Source: a virus. Taken from it: 47,263 nucleotides of DNA. The stretch lies in IMG/VR virus record IMGVR_UViG_3300006789_006867, positions 1 through 47,263 of that record. One strand, given 5' to 3'. Shown piece after piece: positions 23,145 to 31,345 of the stretch (positions are counted from its first letter, which is position 1; each line of letters begins with the position of its first letter). Below the pieces are notes generated by a model, which saw only the letters and a program-made list of their open reading frames with translations, did not search any database and was not told the origin of the DNA. The position numbers and the translations under genes are program-made.

Positions 23145-23726
23145 ATGAATTTTAAAACGCTTATAAAAGATATGAAAGCTTCTGGTAAGGGATTAATGTC
23201 TCAGACTCAATATATGAATGTTGGTTACGTTTTGGACTTATTGTCTCCATGTAATTTTTTAGTTTTCGGATTAGGAGAGGACTCTTATATTTGGGAGCAG
23301 ATAAATGCTGGCGGCAAGACTGTGTTTCTGGAGGATGATTTAGAATGGATTGAAAAATTTAAAGATCCAGACGTCAATATTAAAATACATCCAGTGAAGT
23401 ACGATACTAAAGCACAAGAGCATGCTGATATTGGGTTTGATATCGAGAAGCTTAAAATGAAGCTTCCAGACGAAGTTACTAGTATAGAGTGGGATATGAT
23501 TCTTGTCGACGGACCTCTTGGACACAACCCCCCTAGACCATATAAAGGTCCAGGTAGGATGCAAAGCATTTATACGGCACACTATCTTTTAAAGAATAAT
23601 GGTATTTGCGTAGTTGATGATATGGGTCGGCTTATTGAAGAGAAATATGCTAGTCATTTTTTTGGCAAAGAGAATCTTTATAACATTGTTGAAAATAAGG
23701 TTGGGATATTTAAAAAAAGAAAATGA
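23145..23726 (+). CDS. DUF579-like polysaccharide O-methyltransferase (Polysacc_synt_4 family)
   Basis: The protein has 193 residues and starts one base after the previous stop. LVFGLGEDSYIWEQINAGGK followed by TVFLEDD, and later VDGPLGHNPP with GPGRMQSIYTAH, are the characteristic segments of DUF579. That family includes plant glucuronoxylan 4-O-methyltransferases (GXMT) and uncharacterised bacterial relatives. The DGPxG and PGRMxxIYTA signatures and FGLG loop suggest SAM and acceptor binding. A UDP-sugar 6-dehydrogenase at the end of the cassette could supply glucuronate. A role in methylating a uronic acid is inferred from that pairing. Confidence 0.72.
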   Translation: MNFKTLIKDMKASGKGLMSQTQYMNVGYVLDLLSPCNFLVFGLGEDSYIWEQINAGGKTVFLEDDLEWIEKFKDPDVNIKIHPVKYDTKAQEHADIGFDIEKLKMKLPDEVTSIEWDMILVDGPLGHNPPRPYKGPGRMQSIYTAHYLLKNNGICVVDDMGRLIEEKYASHFFGKENLYNIVENKVGIFKKRK

Positions 23727-24472
23727 TTGATAATTCTCTTTTTAAAAGCATTATACACGGAAAAACAGTTGCTTTGGTCGGTCCAGCAAAATATATGGTT
23801 GGCTCTTGTTTGGGTGAAGAAATTGATCAACATGACGTGGTTGTTAGAATCAATAGAAGCATTGAAACCACTAAACAATATTCAGCTGATGTGGGGGTAA
23901 AAACCGATGTTTTATATTCTTGTTTGATAGAAACAGCACAAAATGCTGGGAAGTTAGACGTTCTTGAGTTAAAAAATGATTATGGTGTTAAGTTCGTGTG
24001 CGCCCCTCCACAATCTGATTATAAAGGGATCTCCCAAAGAACAACGTTTCATGAGATGGTTAATATGAAAACTGTTAAACATATAATTAAAGTATTACCA
24101 CTTAGAATTGTTGATCATCAGATGCATACAGAATTGGCAAAAAAGGTTCAATGTAGACCAAATACTGGATTTCTTGCAATATATGACTTATTAAATTTTA
24201 ATCCAAGCATGTTGTCAATATATGGATTTAGTTTTTATTTGGATGGTTTTATACCCGGCTGTAAGTCTGGTGTTGAAAAAGAAAAAAACGTAACAGAAGA
24301 TGAATTTGCTACGATGGCATTTAACTCAAAGAGACATGTACAAAAAAACATATGGCAATATGCTAAAGATACTTTGAGAGACAACCCTTCTGTTAAATTA
24401 GACAGTGTATTAGATGTGATTTTAAATTTAGAAAAGCTCGACAAGAAGCTTTTTAGTGATGCTATAAAATGA
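23723..24472 (+). CDS. GT29-like sialyltransferase-type protein
   Basis: The protein has 249 residues and overlaps the previous gene by 4 bases. Near residues 15-45, TVALVGPAKYMVGSCLGEEI followed by DQHDVVVRIN matches the eukaryotic-type sialylmotif L (VVGNSxxLxGSxxGxxID-HDxVxRxN). Near residues 143-170, CRPNTGFLAIYDLLNF and LSIYGFSFY match sialylmotif S (xPSTGxxxxxxAL ... YGF). These motifs bind the CMP-sugar donor. The next gene encodes a CMP-sugar synthetase, which makes the call coherent. No membrane anchor is present, so it would act in the cytosol. The sugar may be sialic acid or another CMP-activated ulosonate. Confidence 0.78.
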   Translation: MIDNSLFKSIIHGKTVALVGPAKYMVGSCLGEEIDQHDVVVRINRSIETTKQYSADVGVKTDVLYSCLIETAQNAGKLDVLELKNDYGVKFVCAPPQSDYKGISQRTTFHEMVNMKTVKHIIKVLPLRIVDHQMHTELAKKVQCRPNTGFLAIYDLLNFNPSMLSIYGFSFYLDGFIPGCKSGVEKEKNVTEDEFATMAFNSKRHVQKNIWQYAKDTLRDNPSVKLDSVLDVILNLEKLDKKLFSDAIK

Positions 24473-25155
24473 AAATTTTTATTCCAATAAAAGAGCAATC
24501 ACAACGGGTGCCAAAAAAGAACTTTAGATTATTTGCAAATTTGCCGTTATATAAACATACGCTTTATAAACTAAAAGATTTTGAAGTATATGTTGACACA
24601 GACAGTGAAGAAATCATCAAGGAAGTAAAAAAAGATAAAAACCTATCACATGTTACTGCTTATAAAAGAAGCTCAGCGCTTGTCGATCATAATACTTCTG
24701 TGTGTAAGTTAATTAAACACTTCATTGTTCATGAACAACAAAGTGTAGAAAACGATATAATATGCCAGATTCACGTCACTTCTCCGTTTTTAGGTGTCGC
24801 AACGCTAACTGCAGCGGCGAAAAAGTTTGATGAAGGATATGATTCTATCACCTCTTGCATATCAACTCAAAAAAGATTTTGGAGGAAAGAGGAATACGGT
24901 GTGTGCCCCGTCAATCACAATCCAATGATTCTGCAACAGACACAAGATCTACCAGTATATTATGAAGAGAACTCTTTATTTTATATGTTCTATTCCGACA
25001 TTGTGTTAAATAGTGGAAATAGAATTGGTAAAAATCCATATTTTTATCCTACAAGTTTTTTGGAGAGCTTAGATATCGATACTGAAGATGATTGGGAATT
25101 TGTGAACGTAATACAAAGCAGCACCAAAACAAAAAAATATAGGAGATTTTTATAG
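24469..25155 (+). CDS. CMP-sugar synthetase-like cytidylyltransferase (NeuA/KdsB type)
   Basis: The protein has 228 residues and its ATG overlaps the upstream TGA. The N-terminus IFIPIKEQSQRVPKKNFRLF follows the family opening AxIPARxGSxRxPxKN, with Glu-Gln in place of the usual Arg-Gly. It continues with VYVDTDSEEI, HVTSPFLGVATLTAA and a DSITSCISTQKRFW stretch, as in acylneuraminate cytidylyltransferases. DIDTEDDWEF close to the end is the usual metal-binding acidic segment. The enzyme would couple CTP to a 2-keto-3-deoxy sugar acid. Its partner GT29-like gene precedes it and an aldolase that could make such an acid follows. Confidence 0.82.
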   Translation: MKIFIPIKEQSQRVPKKNFRLFANLPLYKHTLYKLKDFEVYVDTDSEEIIKEVKKDKNLSHVTAYKRSSALVDHNTSVCKLIKHFIVHEQQSVENDIICQIHVTSPFLGVATLTAAAKKFDEGYDSITSCISTQKRFWRKEEYGVCPVNHNPMILQQTQDLPVYYEENSLFYMFYSDIVLNSGNRIGKNPYFYPTSFLESLDIDTEDDWEFVNVIQSSTKTKKYRRFL

Positions 25156-25865
25156 TGGTAAGGAGATTGGCATGGCAGCAAATACCATCAACTGTTGTAT
25201 CTGATATACTTTGTCAAAATAAATTAGATGGTGTTGTAATCGACACTGAACACGGTTGCTTTAATAATGAAACGTTATATAGCTGTATACAAATAGTCAC
25301 AGCCAACAATAAACAGTGCTTTGTTCGACTAGGAAATCTAGATCTACACATGGTTAAATATTGTTTAGATGCTGGGGCAACTGGGTTAATTTTTTCAACA
25401 GTAGAAACTAGAAAACAAGCCGAACAAATTCATGAATATTGCAAATACCCAGTAGCTTATGGTAAAGAAGGTTACGCAACCTCTAGTAGACGTGGCTTAG
25501 GACTAGTTAGACAAAACAAGTGGGGAAATAATAAAGCTTTAATAGCAAAACCGCCCATAATAGTTGCTCAAATTGAAACTAGAAGGGGTGTTGAAAACAT
25601 TGGCGACATTAAGGGTTTTGACTTTTACATGATTGGTCCTTATGACTTGTCTACTAGTCTTGGTATACCTGGACAATTTAATAACTCTTTGTATCTAGAA
25701 GCGGTAGAAAAGGTAAAAAATATGGTATCAATCAAAAAAATGGCAGTTCACATTCCGAAAGATGTTAAAAAAGAGATTAAAAAATATGATGACTATGGTA
25801 TAATTGCAGTGGGTATGGATACAACTGCCTTAATTGAATCATATAAAGAAATGCAAAATGCTTGA
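25155..25865 (+). CDS. HpcH/HpaI-family aldolase
   Basis: GTG 25155 overlaps the upstream TAG; AGGAG at 25141-25145 is a good ribosome site. The protein has 236 residues, close to the family norm of about 250. Typical segments are DGVVIDTEHGCFN (metal and base region), FVRLGNLDLHMVKYCLDAGA followed by TGLIFSTVET, SRRGLGL, IIVAQIETRRGVEN with the metal-ligand Glu, and FDFYMIGPYDLSTSLGIPG. Members split or form 2-keto-3-deoxy sugar acids from pyruvate and an aldehyde. In this position it could build the sugar acid activated by the preceding cytidylyltransferase, replacing the PEP-dependent NeuB/KdsA step, which I do not see here. Confidence 0.88.
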   Translation: MVRRLAWQQIPSTVVSDILCQNKLDGVVIDTEHGCFNNETLYSCIQIVTANNKQCFVRLGNLDLHMVKYCLDAGATGLIFSTVETRKQAEQIHEYCKYPVAYGKEGYATSSRRGLGLVRQNKWGNNKALIAKPPIIVAQIETRRGVENIGDIKGFDFYMIGPYDLSTSLGIPGQFNNSLYLEAVEKVKNMVSIKKMAVHIPKDVKKEIKKYDDYGIIAVGMDTTALIESYKEMQNA

Positions 25866-26853
25866 TTTTGAAAATATTGATGACAAAAAATTGTCAAACA
25901 TTGTTGTTACGACATTTCCGTATGGGTCAAAAAATAGCGATCCCCGAGAATTGTTGGAACGTCTGTGTCTAGACAATAATATGAAAGTCTCGTACAATGA
26001 AACGGGAAGAAAATACTCGCGAGAAGAGCTTTTGCAAGTACTTCAGAATAAACGGCCTGAAATTATTGTTGCCGGAACTGAAAAATATGACGTCAGCATT
26101 TTAGACGCATGCCCAAATCTTAGGATGATATCCAGAGTAGGAATTGGTCTAGATTCTGTTGATTTAGATGAATGTAAAAAGAGAGGAATATGTGTAACGT
26201 ATACACCAGATGCTCCTACTAATGCAGTCGCAGAGTTAACAATAGGGCAAATAATATCATTACTAAGAAAAACATGGATTGTTGATTCTGAAATGAAGGC
26301 TGGCAGGTGGTCCCGAATTATCGGAAGAGAATTGTCAAGCTGTACTATTGGTATTATAGGGGTTGGAAGAATAGGAACATCAGTCTTAAGAAAGCTGGAG
26401 TCGCTACAGCCAAAAAGAATATTGTACACAGACACTGATTCATCTAGAGCAATATTTCCCTCATACGAGTGGTCATCTAAAAATAGAATTTTAGCGGAGT
26501 GCGATATCGTCTCTTTGCACATCCCACTAAATGAAGCTAACATAGGTTACATCGGAACAAAAGAGCTATCATTGCTCAAGAAAAATGCATGCATAATTAA
26601 CACGTCTCGCGCCGGCATAGTTGATGAAGCTGCTTTGTACGATTGGCTAACAAAAAATAGTGACGCATCTGCATCAATTGACGTTTTTGAAAAAGAACCC
26701 TATGATGGAAATCTATTGTCTCTTAATAATATTCTGATGTCACCTCATCTCGGGAGTTGCTCAAAAATTAGTAGGCTTGAAATGGAAGTAGGCGCAGCAA
26801 AATCAGTTAACAACTATCTTGAATCAAGAGATATGATTAACAGGGTTATATAA
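25858..26853 (+). CDS. D-isomer-specific 2-hydroxyacid dehydrogenase
   Basis: ATG 25858 is preferred (331 residues), overlapping the previous gene by 8 bases; a TTG eight codons upstream would lengthen the overlap. The NAD-binding loop is TIGIIGVGRIGTSVLRKLES near residue 155. Catalytic features include NTSRAGIVDEAALYDWL (Arg), a later FEKEPYD (Glu) and SPHLGSCSKIS (His), in the order seen in SerA-like enzymes. It would interconvert a 2-keto acid and its D-2-hydroxy form. Next to an HpcH/HpaI aldolase, it could supply or remove a 2-keto acid intermediate of the sugar pathway. Confidence 0.9.
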   Translation: MLDFENIDDKKLSNIVVTTFPYGSKNSDPRELLERLCLDNNMKVSYNETGRKYSREELLQVLQNKRPEIIVAGTEKYDVSILDACPNLRMISRVGIGLDSVDLDECKKRGICVTYTPDAPTNAVAELTIGQIISLLRKTWIVDSEMKAGRWSRIIGRELSSCTIGIIGVGRIGTSVLRKLESLQPKRILYTDTDSSRAIFPSYEWSSKNRILAECDIVSLHIPLNEANIGYIGTKELSLLKKNACIINTSRAGIVDEAALYDWLTKNSDASASIDVFEKEPYDGNLLSLNNILMSPHLGSCSKISRLEMEVGAAKSVNNYLESRDMINRVI

Positions 26854-27746
26854 TGAAAAAAGTAGTTGTATTTGGCGGCGCCGGCTTTCTTGGAAGATAT
26901 ACAGTACGAAGACTGATAAGGGAAAACAAATATGTTGTCTACTCATTTGATCAAGCTCCTTCACCAGATCTAAAAAAGAAGTATTCAATAGTAGGAAATG
27001 TTCTTAACAGGGAAGATGTTAGAAGTATCGTAAAAGACGCGCATATAGTTTTTAATTATGCAGCAATTGCAGATATTGAAGCATGTATTGATGATCCAGT
27101 TAAAGCAGTAGAAACAAATATTTTGGGTAACACAATTATTTTAGATGAGTGTGCAAAAGCTAAAGTAAATAGATTTGTCTTGGCTAGTAGTGTTTATTCT
27201 GAGTCTGGTTTAGGAGGAGTTTATCGCTCTACAAAAAATGTCTGTGAGTCTCTTACAAAAGACTATAAGAAGTATTATAATCTTAACTATACAATATTAA
27301 GATATGGAACAATTTACGGTCCAGGCGCAGATAAAAACAACAGTGTTTATAGATTTTTAGATCAAGCCCTTGATGGTAAAATAACATATCAAGGGACAGG
27401 GTGCGAACGCCGCGATTATATTCATGCGTCTGATGCAGCAGACTTAACTATAAAGTCTTTAGGCTCTAAATATAAAAATCGTTGTATGATCCTTACAGGC
27501 GAACGATCGTTTCGAACATCAGGAATATTAACAATTATATCTGAAATAATGAATAAAGATGTGGAAATAAAATATAATCAAAGCAAAAATAAAAGTCTGA
27601 TTACTTCACATTATCAAACTACTCCGTATAAATATGGCGAAGATATTCCTAAAAAAATGTTAGCATCAGAGTATATTGATATTGGGCTTGGTCTTGTGGG
27701 TTGTCTAGGAGAGATTAGCGACAAGAGAAAAGAGAGCAAACAATGA
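26853..27746 (+). CDS. NAD-dependent sugar epimerase/dehydratase (extended SDR)
   Basis: The protein has 297 residues and its ATG overlaps the previous TAA. The Rossmann opening is KKVVVFGGAGFLGRYTVRRL (GGxGFLG). Asp-Ile-Glu-Ala-Cys replaces the usual His-like loop (NYAAIADIEACIDDP). The active site VYRSTKNVCE supplies Tyr and Lys (YxxxK), and RYGTIYGPGAD with GCERRDYIHASDAADL fits nucleotide-sugar epimerases. It would act on a nucleotide sugar in the cytosol. Substrate unknown. It ends 4 bases into the SIS-HAD gene. Confidence 0.88.
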   Translation: MKKVVVFGGAGFLGRYTVRRLIRENKYVVYSFDQAPSPDLKKKYSIVGNVLNREDVRSIVKDAHIVFNYAAIADIEACIDDPVKAVETNILGNTIILDECAKAKVNRFVLASSVYSESGLGGVYRSTKNVCESLTKDYKKYYNLNYTILRYGTIYGPGADKNNSVYRFLDQALDGKITYQGTGCERRDYIHASDAADLTIKSLGSKYKNRCMILTGERSFRTSGILTIISEIMNKDVEIKYNQSKNKSLITSHYQTTPYKYGEDIPKKMLASEYIDIGLGLVGCLGEISDKRKESKQ

Positions 27747-28669
27747 ATGTAGAACATCTATATGAAAAAACAATTCTCTCGGATGAGTGGAAAGATATTG
27801 AAAAATTATTCGAAAGACACAGCGAAGTATACTTGGCATGTCATGGCGGAAATTTGTCGATTTGCCGACACATAGCTACAGATCTTACAAGGCTCACTGG
27901 AGGCAAGAAATTAATATGTGCTCCAGATACTGATACAGTTTCTATCTGGCATGGCGATTTTGATTATCAAAAGTGGCTGATAGAATGGCTCAGACCTCGA
28001 CTTTCTAATTCGAATAAAATGCCGTTAGTCATCGGCGTGTCATCATCCGGAGCATCACCCGATGTTGATGCTGCCTTGATATTTGCAGCATCAACCGGAT
28101 GTGATACATGTTACATTACATCTCAATCGGTCAACAATGAATGGGGTAGCATAGAAGTATCAACAGGTGCAACACATTATTATTCTTCTGAAGTGCTGAC
28201 CATCATGCTTTTTCATCGATTAATGAACGCTTCAGGGTTCGAATCACCAATGATAAAGACCGTTCCGAATGAACAACCCGCGAGCCCTCGTCTTCACTCT
28301 AATGATGACGAAACTTATCAAATCGGCATCGACTTCGACGGTGTGATTCATAAGTGCTCAAAAGGGTACTATGACGGAACAATTTATGATGAACCAGTTC
28401 CTGGCTCTAGAGAGGCTTTGCAAGCGTTGTCTGAAAAATACAATGTTATCATGTATACCTGTAAAGCAAAGCCTGATCGCGGTTTGGTAGATGGTAAAAC
28501 TGGTATAGAGTTGGTGTGGGAATGGCTTAAGAAATATGATATGGATAAGCTTGTAACAAAGGTTACAGCCGAAAAGCCAAGAGCGGTGGCATATATTGAT
28601 GATAAAGGGTTCCGTTTTACTAATTGGAATTCTTGTATGGAGCAATTGAGAATTGCCGGGATTGTATAA
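27743..28669 (+). CDS. SIS isomerase (GmhA-like) fused to HAD phosphatase
   Basis: The protein has 308 residues and its start overlaps the previous stop. Residues about 20-180 match the GmhA sedoheptulose-7-phosphate isomerase pattern: CHGGNLSICRHIATDLTRL, then APDTDTVSIWHGDFDYQ, VIGVSSSGASPDVDAAL and a following DTCYITSQ. Residues about 195-308 are HAD-like: IGIDFDGVIHKC (catalytic Asp-x-Asp), YTCKAKPDRG and AVAYIDDKGFRF. Joining a sugar-phosphate isomerase and a phosphatase in one chain suggests two successive steps, as in heptose (GmhA/GmhB) or KDO (KdsD/KdsC) synthesis. The exact sugar is unclear. Confidence 0.82.
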   Translation: MNVEHLYEKTILSDEWKDIEKLFERHSEVYLACHGGNLSICRHIATDLTRLTGGKKLICAPDTDTVSIWHGDFDYQKWLIEWLRPRLSNSNKMPLVIGVSSSGASPDVDAALIFAASTGCDTCYITSQSVNNEWGSIEVSTGATHYYSSEVLTIMLFHRLMNASGFESPMIKTVPNEQPASPRLHSNDDETYQIGIDFDGVIHKCSKGYYDGTIYDEPVPGSREALQALSEKYNVIMYTCKAKPDRGLVDGKTGIELVWEWLKKYDMDKLVTKVTAEKPRAVAYIDDKGFRFTNWNSCMEQLRIAGIV

Positions 28670-28670
28670 T

Positions 28671-29564
28671 ATGAAAAAAATGAAAATCTATATTGTGACT
28701 TATAAGCGCTCTGACATACTAAATGATACGTTGGAGAAGCTTTTTGCTTCGGATTTTTCAAGTATTCCAAATACAGAGGTTAATATTATTAACAATCATT
28801 CTGAGTTTTATTTAAAGCCAGAATATGAAAACAAGGTTAACGTACTACACAATGTTTTGCGCCCCGATTGGTCAAATGGAAATCTAGCAGAAAACTGGAA
28901 CCAAGCTTTAATCAACGGTTTTAAAAGTCTTAATAAGCCTGATTGTGAGTATGTGGTTACATTACAGAACGATACATCGGTGCACCCTAATTGGTATAGC
29001 AATCTGATGAAGATGCATGAGAAGTTTAATTTTGTGGTTGGAAAATATGGAGACAATTTGGTTAGCTATACACCTGAAGCTATTAAAAATATTGGCATGT
29101 GGGATGAAAACTTTTTTGGTGTGCAATATAAAGAAGCAGATTACTGGATTAGGGCGCTTATTTTTAATAAGGAAAAATCATGTATTAATGATACGCTTCA
29201 TGGTTTAGAATTAAACAATGAGAGTGCGTTAGAGTTGGATACCATTATCGACAGGAATTTTATAGAAGAGCCTGGATTCGCTGGTGATCACACTTTAAAA
29301 AGAAGAGCAGATGACGCGGAGCATCAAAGTATATGGAAAACCCGAAGTGGGATATATAAGGAATATTCTTGGAACTATTTTTATACAAAGTGGAGTGGAA
29401 CGTGGAAATCTAACCCCACAAAGCAAGGTTGGGTAAAGAATTGGAGCGGCGAGTTTATAAGCAATCCCCCGGATATAAGAAGCTCGCGCATTAAAAATGT
29501 GATAAAATATCTGTATTTCGAAAAGGATATAAAGAATCTAGATTTAAAAAATTATTTGGTGTAA
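28671..29564 (+). CDS. GT-A fold glycosyltransferase (GT2-like)
   Basis: ATG 28671 is preferred (297 residues), one base after the previous stop; a TTG six codons upstream is the alternative. It opens MKIYIVTYKRSDILNDTLEK, the GT2 beginning. It continues TEVNIINNHSEF, WNQALINGFKSLNK and CEYVVTLQNDTSVHPNW, where QNDTS takes the place of the DxD. The C-terminal 100 residues are rich in Trp and Tyr and may bind the acceptor or membrane. The sugar is unknown. The phosphatase gene follows after one base. Confidence 0.72.
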   Translation: MKKMKIYIVTYKRSDILNDTLEKLFASDFSSIPNTEVNIINNHSEFYLKPEYENKVNVLHNVLRPDWSNGNLAENWNQALINGFKSLNKPDCEYVVTLQNDTSVHPNWYSNLMKMHEKFNFVVGKYGDNLVSYTPEAIKNIGMWDENFFGVQYKEADYWIRALIFNKEKSCINDTLHGLELNNESALELDTIIDRNFIEEPGFAGDHTLKRRADDAEHQSIWKTRSGIYKEYSWNYFYTKWSGTWKSNPTKQGWVKNWSGEFISNPPDIRSSRIKNVIKYLYFEKDIKNLDLKNYLV

Positions 29565-29565
29565 T

Positions 29566-30183
29566 ATGAGTGTTGAATTAGTTATATTCGATTTAGATGG
29601 TGTCTTGGTTGATGCATGTGAGTGGCATCGAGTTGCTCTAAACGAAGCTTTAAAAGAGGTGTGCAATTATGAAATTTCTTTAGAAGACCACTATAACAAA
29701 TATAATGGGCTTCCAACAAAAGTTAAACTAGCAGCACTCACAGAGATAAATATATTAAGTGAAGATGAGCATATAGATGTTTATGATTTAAAACAAGAAA
29801 AAACGAAAGAAATTATTGAATCCAATGCAAAAATTAGGCAAGAAAAAATTGATTTATTAGAATGGTTGGTTCAAGATAAAAATTTGAAAGTCGCATGTTT
29901 TACAAACAGCATTAGAGAAACAGCATATATGATGTTAGATAAAACTGGTATTTTGAATTATTTCGACATGGTACTAACCAATCAAGATGTTGAAAAACCT
30001 AAACCAGATCCAGAGGGTTATATAAAAACACTTAAAGAACTTGATATTTCTAACAAGAACACTATAATAGTGGAAGATTCACCCAAAGGTTTACAAGCAG
30101 CGAAAGAGTCTGGATGCCATGTAATTTCTGTTAAAAATGCTGATGAAGTGACAATTGAATTGTTTAAAGAGGTTTTAAAATGA
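29566..30183 (+). CDS. HAD phosphatase, beta-phosphoglucomutase type
   Basis: The protein has 205 residues. Motif 1 is IFDLDGVLVDACEWH (nucleophile Asp and general acid Asp), followed by a helical cap region. Motif 2 is VACFTNSIRETAYMML, the Lys is in VEKPKPDPEGY, and motif 4 is TIIVEDSPKGLQAAKESGC. The length and cap are typical of the beta-PGM/phosphatase subfamily. It would dephosphorylate or isomerise a sugar phosphate. It overlaps the following nucleotidyltransferase gene by 4 bases, so both may work on the same sugar. Confidence 0.88.
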   Translation: MSVELVIFDLDGVLVDACEWHRVALNEALKEVCNYEISLEDHYNKYNGLPTKVKLAALTEINILSEDEHIDVYDLKQEKTKEIIESNAKIRQEKIDLLEWLVQDKNLKVACFTNSIRETAYMMLDKTGILNYFDMVLTNQDVEKPKPDPEGYIKTLKELDISNKNTIIVEDSPKGLQAAKESGCHVISVKNADEVTIELFKEVLK

Positions 30184-30896
30184 AAATATTGATTCCAATG
30201 GCTGGCGAAGGAAGTAGGTTTGTCAAGGAAGGTTACACCTTCCCAAAGCCGCTTATTGATGTTAATGGAAAGCCCATGATTCAAAAGGTTGTAGAAAACT
30301 TAGATTTTGATTGTGAATATATTTTTTTGATTCGAAAAAAACATGTCGAAGAATATGAAGGTTTGTTGGGCACACTTTCACAAATAACAAACAATAATTT
30401 TAAATATCTTGTTGTTGACAAATTAACTGAGGGTGCAGCATGTACCGCATTGTTAGCTAGAGAATATATAAATAATGATGATGATTTACTTATTGCTAAT
30501 TCAGATCAATATGTTGATTACGAGTCAGAGAACTTCAGATCATTGAAGAATTTAACCAATTGTGATGCAATGGTATTTACTTTTAATGCAGTGCACCCTA
30601 AATGGTCTTTTGTCAAAACGAACTCTAGAGGATTCATTACAGAAGTTGCCGAAAAAAAGCCAATATCCAATATTGCAACATGTGGGATTTATTGGTACCG
30701 CCATGGTTCTGATTTTGTAAAATATGCAGAACAAATGATTGAAAAAGATATTCGTGTTAATAATGAGTTTTATATAGCTCCAGTTTATAACGAGTTAATA
30801 GCTGATGGCAAAACTCTTATTCCATTTTATGTGCACAAGATGTGTGGTCTTGGCACTCCCGAAGATTTAAGATCTTTTTTGGAGAACTATAAGTGA
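30180..30896 (+). CDS. Sugar-1-phosphate nucleotidyltransferase
   Basis: The protein has 238 residues. The signature MKILIPMAGEGSRFVKEGYTF followed by KPLIDVNGKPMI is the G-x-G-x-R ... K-P motif of nucleotidyltransferases that make NDP-sugars. LIANSDQYVDY gives the metal-binding Asp strand, and TCGIYWYRHGSDF and NEFYIAPVYNEL are typical later segments. There is no acyltransferase extension. With a GmhA-like isomerase and HAD phosphatases nearby, an HddC-type heptose guanylyltransferase is one candidate, but glucose- or mannose-type substrates are also possible. It ends with a GTGA overlap into the next gene. Confidence 0.85.
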   Translation: MKILIPMAGEGSRFVKEGYTFPKPLIDVNGKPMIQKVVENLDFDCEYIFLIRKKHVEEYEGLLGTLSQITNNNFKYLVVDKLTEGAACTALLAREYINNDDDLLIANSDQYVDYESENFRSLKNLTNCDAMVFTFNAVHPKWSFVKTNSRGFITEVAEKKPISNIATCGIYWYRHGSDFVKYAEQMIEKDIRVNNEFYIAPVYNELIADGKTLIPFYVHKMCGLGTPEDLRSFLENYK

Positions 30897-31345
30897 TTTT
30901 GATATCTCACAGAGGCAACGTTAATGGCAAGAATCCAGAAAGAGAAAATTCTCCTGATTATATTTTAGAGGCTATGAAATCCGGCTACAATGTGGAGATA
31001 GACGTTTGGTATAAAAACAATTGCTTGTATCTTGGTCATGACAAGCCTGAATATAAAATAAATATTTCTTTTTTAAACAACGATAAACTGTGGTGTCATT
31101 GTAAAAATCCGGAAGCATTGGCGAAATTGATTAATCCTCGGCCACCTCAAGAGATACATTGTTTTTTTCACAAAACAGATGACGTTACTTTAACATCTAA
31201 AGGATATATGTGGGGTTTTCCTAAGAAGAGAATATTAAAAGGTTCAATTTGTGTGCTTCCGGAAGTCGCACAATATAAAAAGGAAGATATTCAACAATGT
31301 GTTGGGATATGTAGCGATTATATTGAAAACTATGAAGATTTTTAA
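30893..31345 (+). CDS. GDPD-like phosphodiesterase-type protein
   Basis: The protein has 150 residues; GTG 30893 overlaps the upstream TGA. It starts MILISHRGNVNGKNPERENS, then YNVEIDVWYKNNCLYLGHD. The His-Arg-Gly, Glu-Ile-Asp and later His patterns match the metal site of glycerophosphodiester phosphodiesterases (HRG ... E-x-D ... H). It is shorter than the usual 240 or so residues and ends where the TIM barrel would continue, so it is a compact or partial version. Such short forms occur in bacterial capsule and LPS loci. Enzyme activity is not assured. Confidence 0.68.
   Translation: MILISHRGNVNGKNPERENSPDYILEAMKSGYNVEIDVWYKNNCLYLGHDKPEYKINISFLNNDKLWCHCKNPEALAKLINPRPPQEIHCFFHKTDDVTLTSKGYMWGFPKKRILKGSICVLPEVAQYKKEDIQQCVGICSDYIENYEDF

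Noticed and set aside
26043-26543. 166-codon antisense open frame
   Set aside because: It lies wholly inside the hydroxyacid dehydrogenase gene, whose motifs are clear, and lacks its own expression signals.
30466-30480. TATAAATA-like box inside the nucleotidyltransferase gene
   Set aside because: It is in the middle of a gene with no start codon following at a useful distance.
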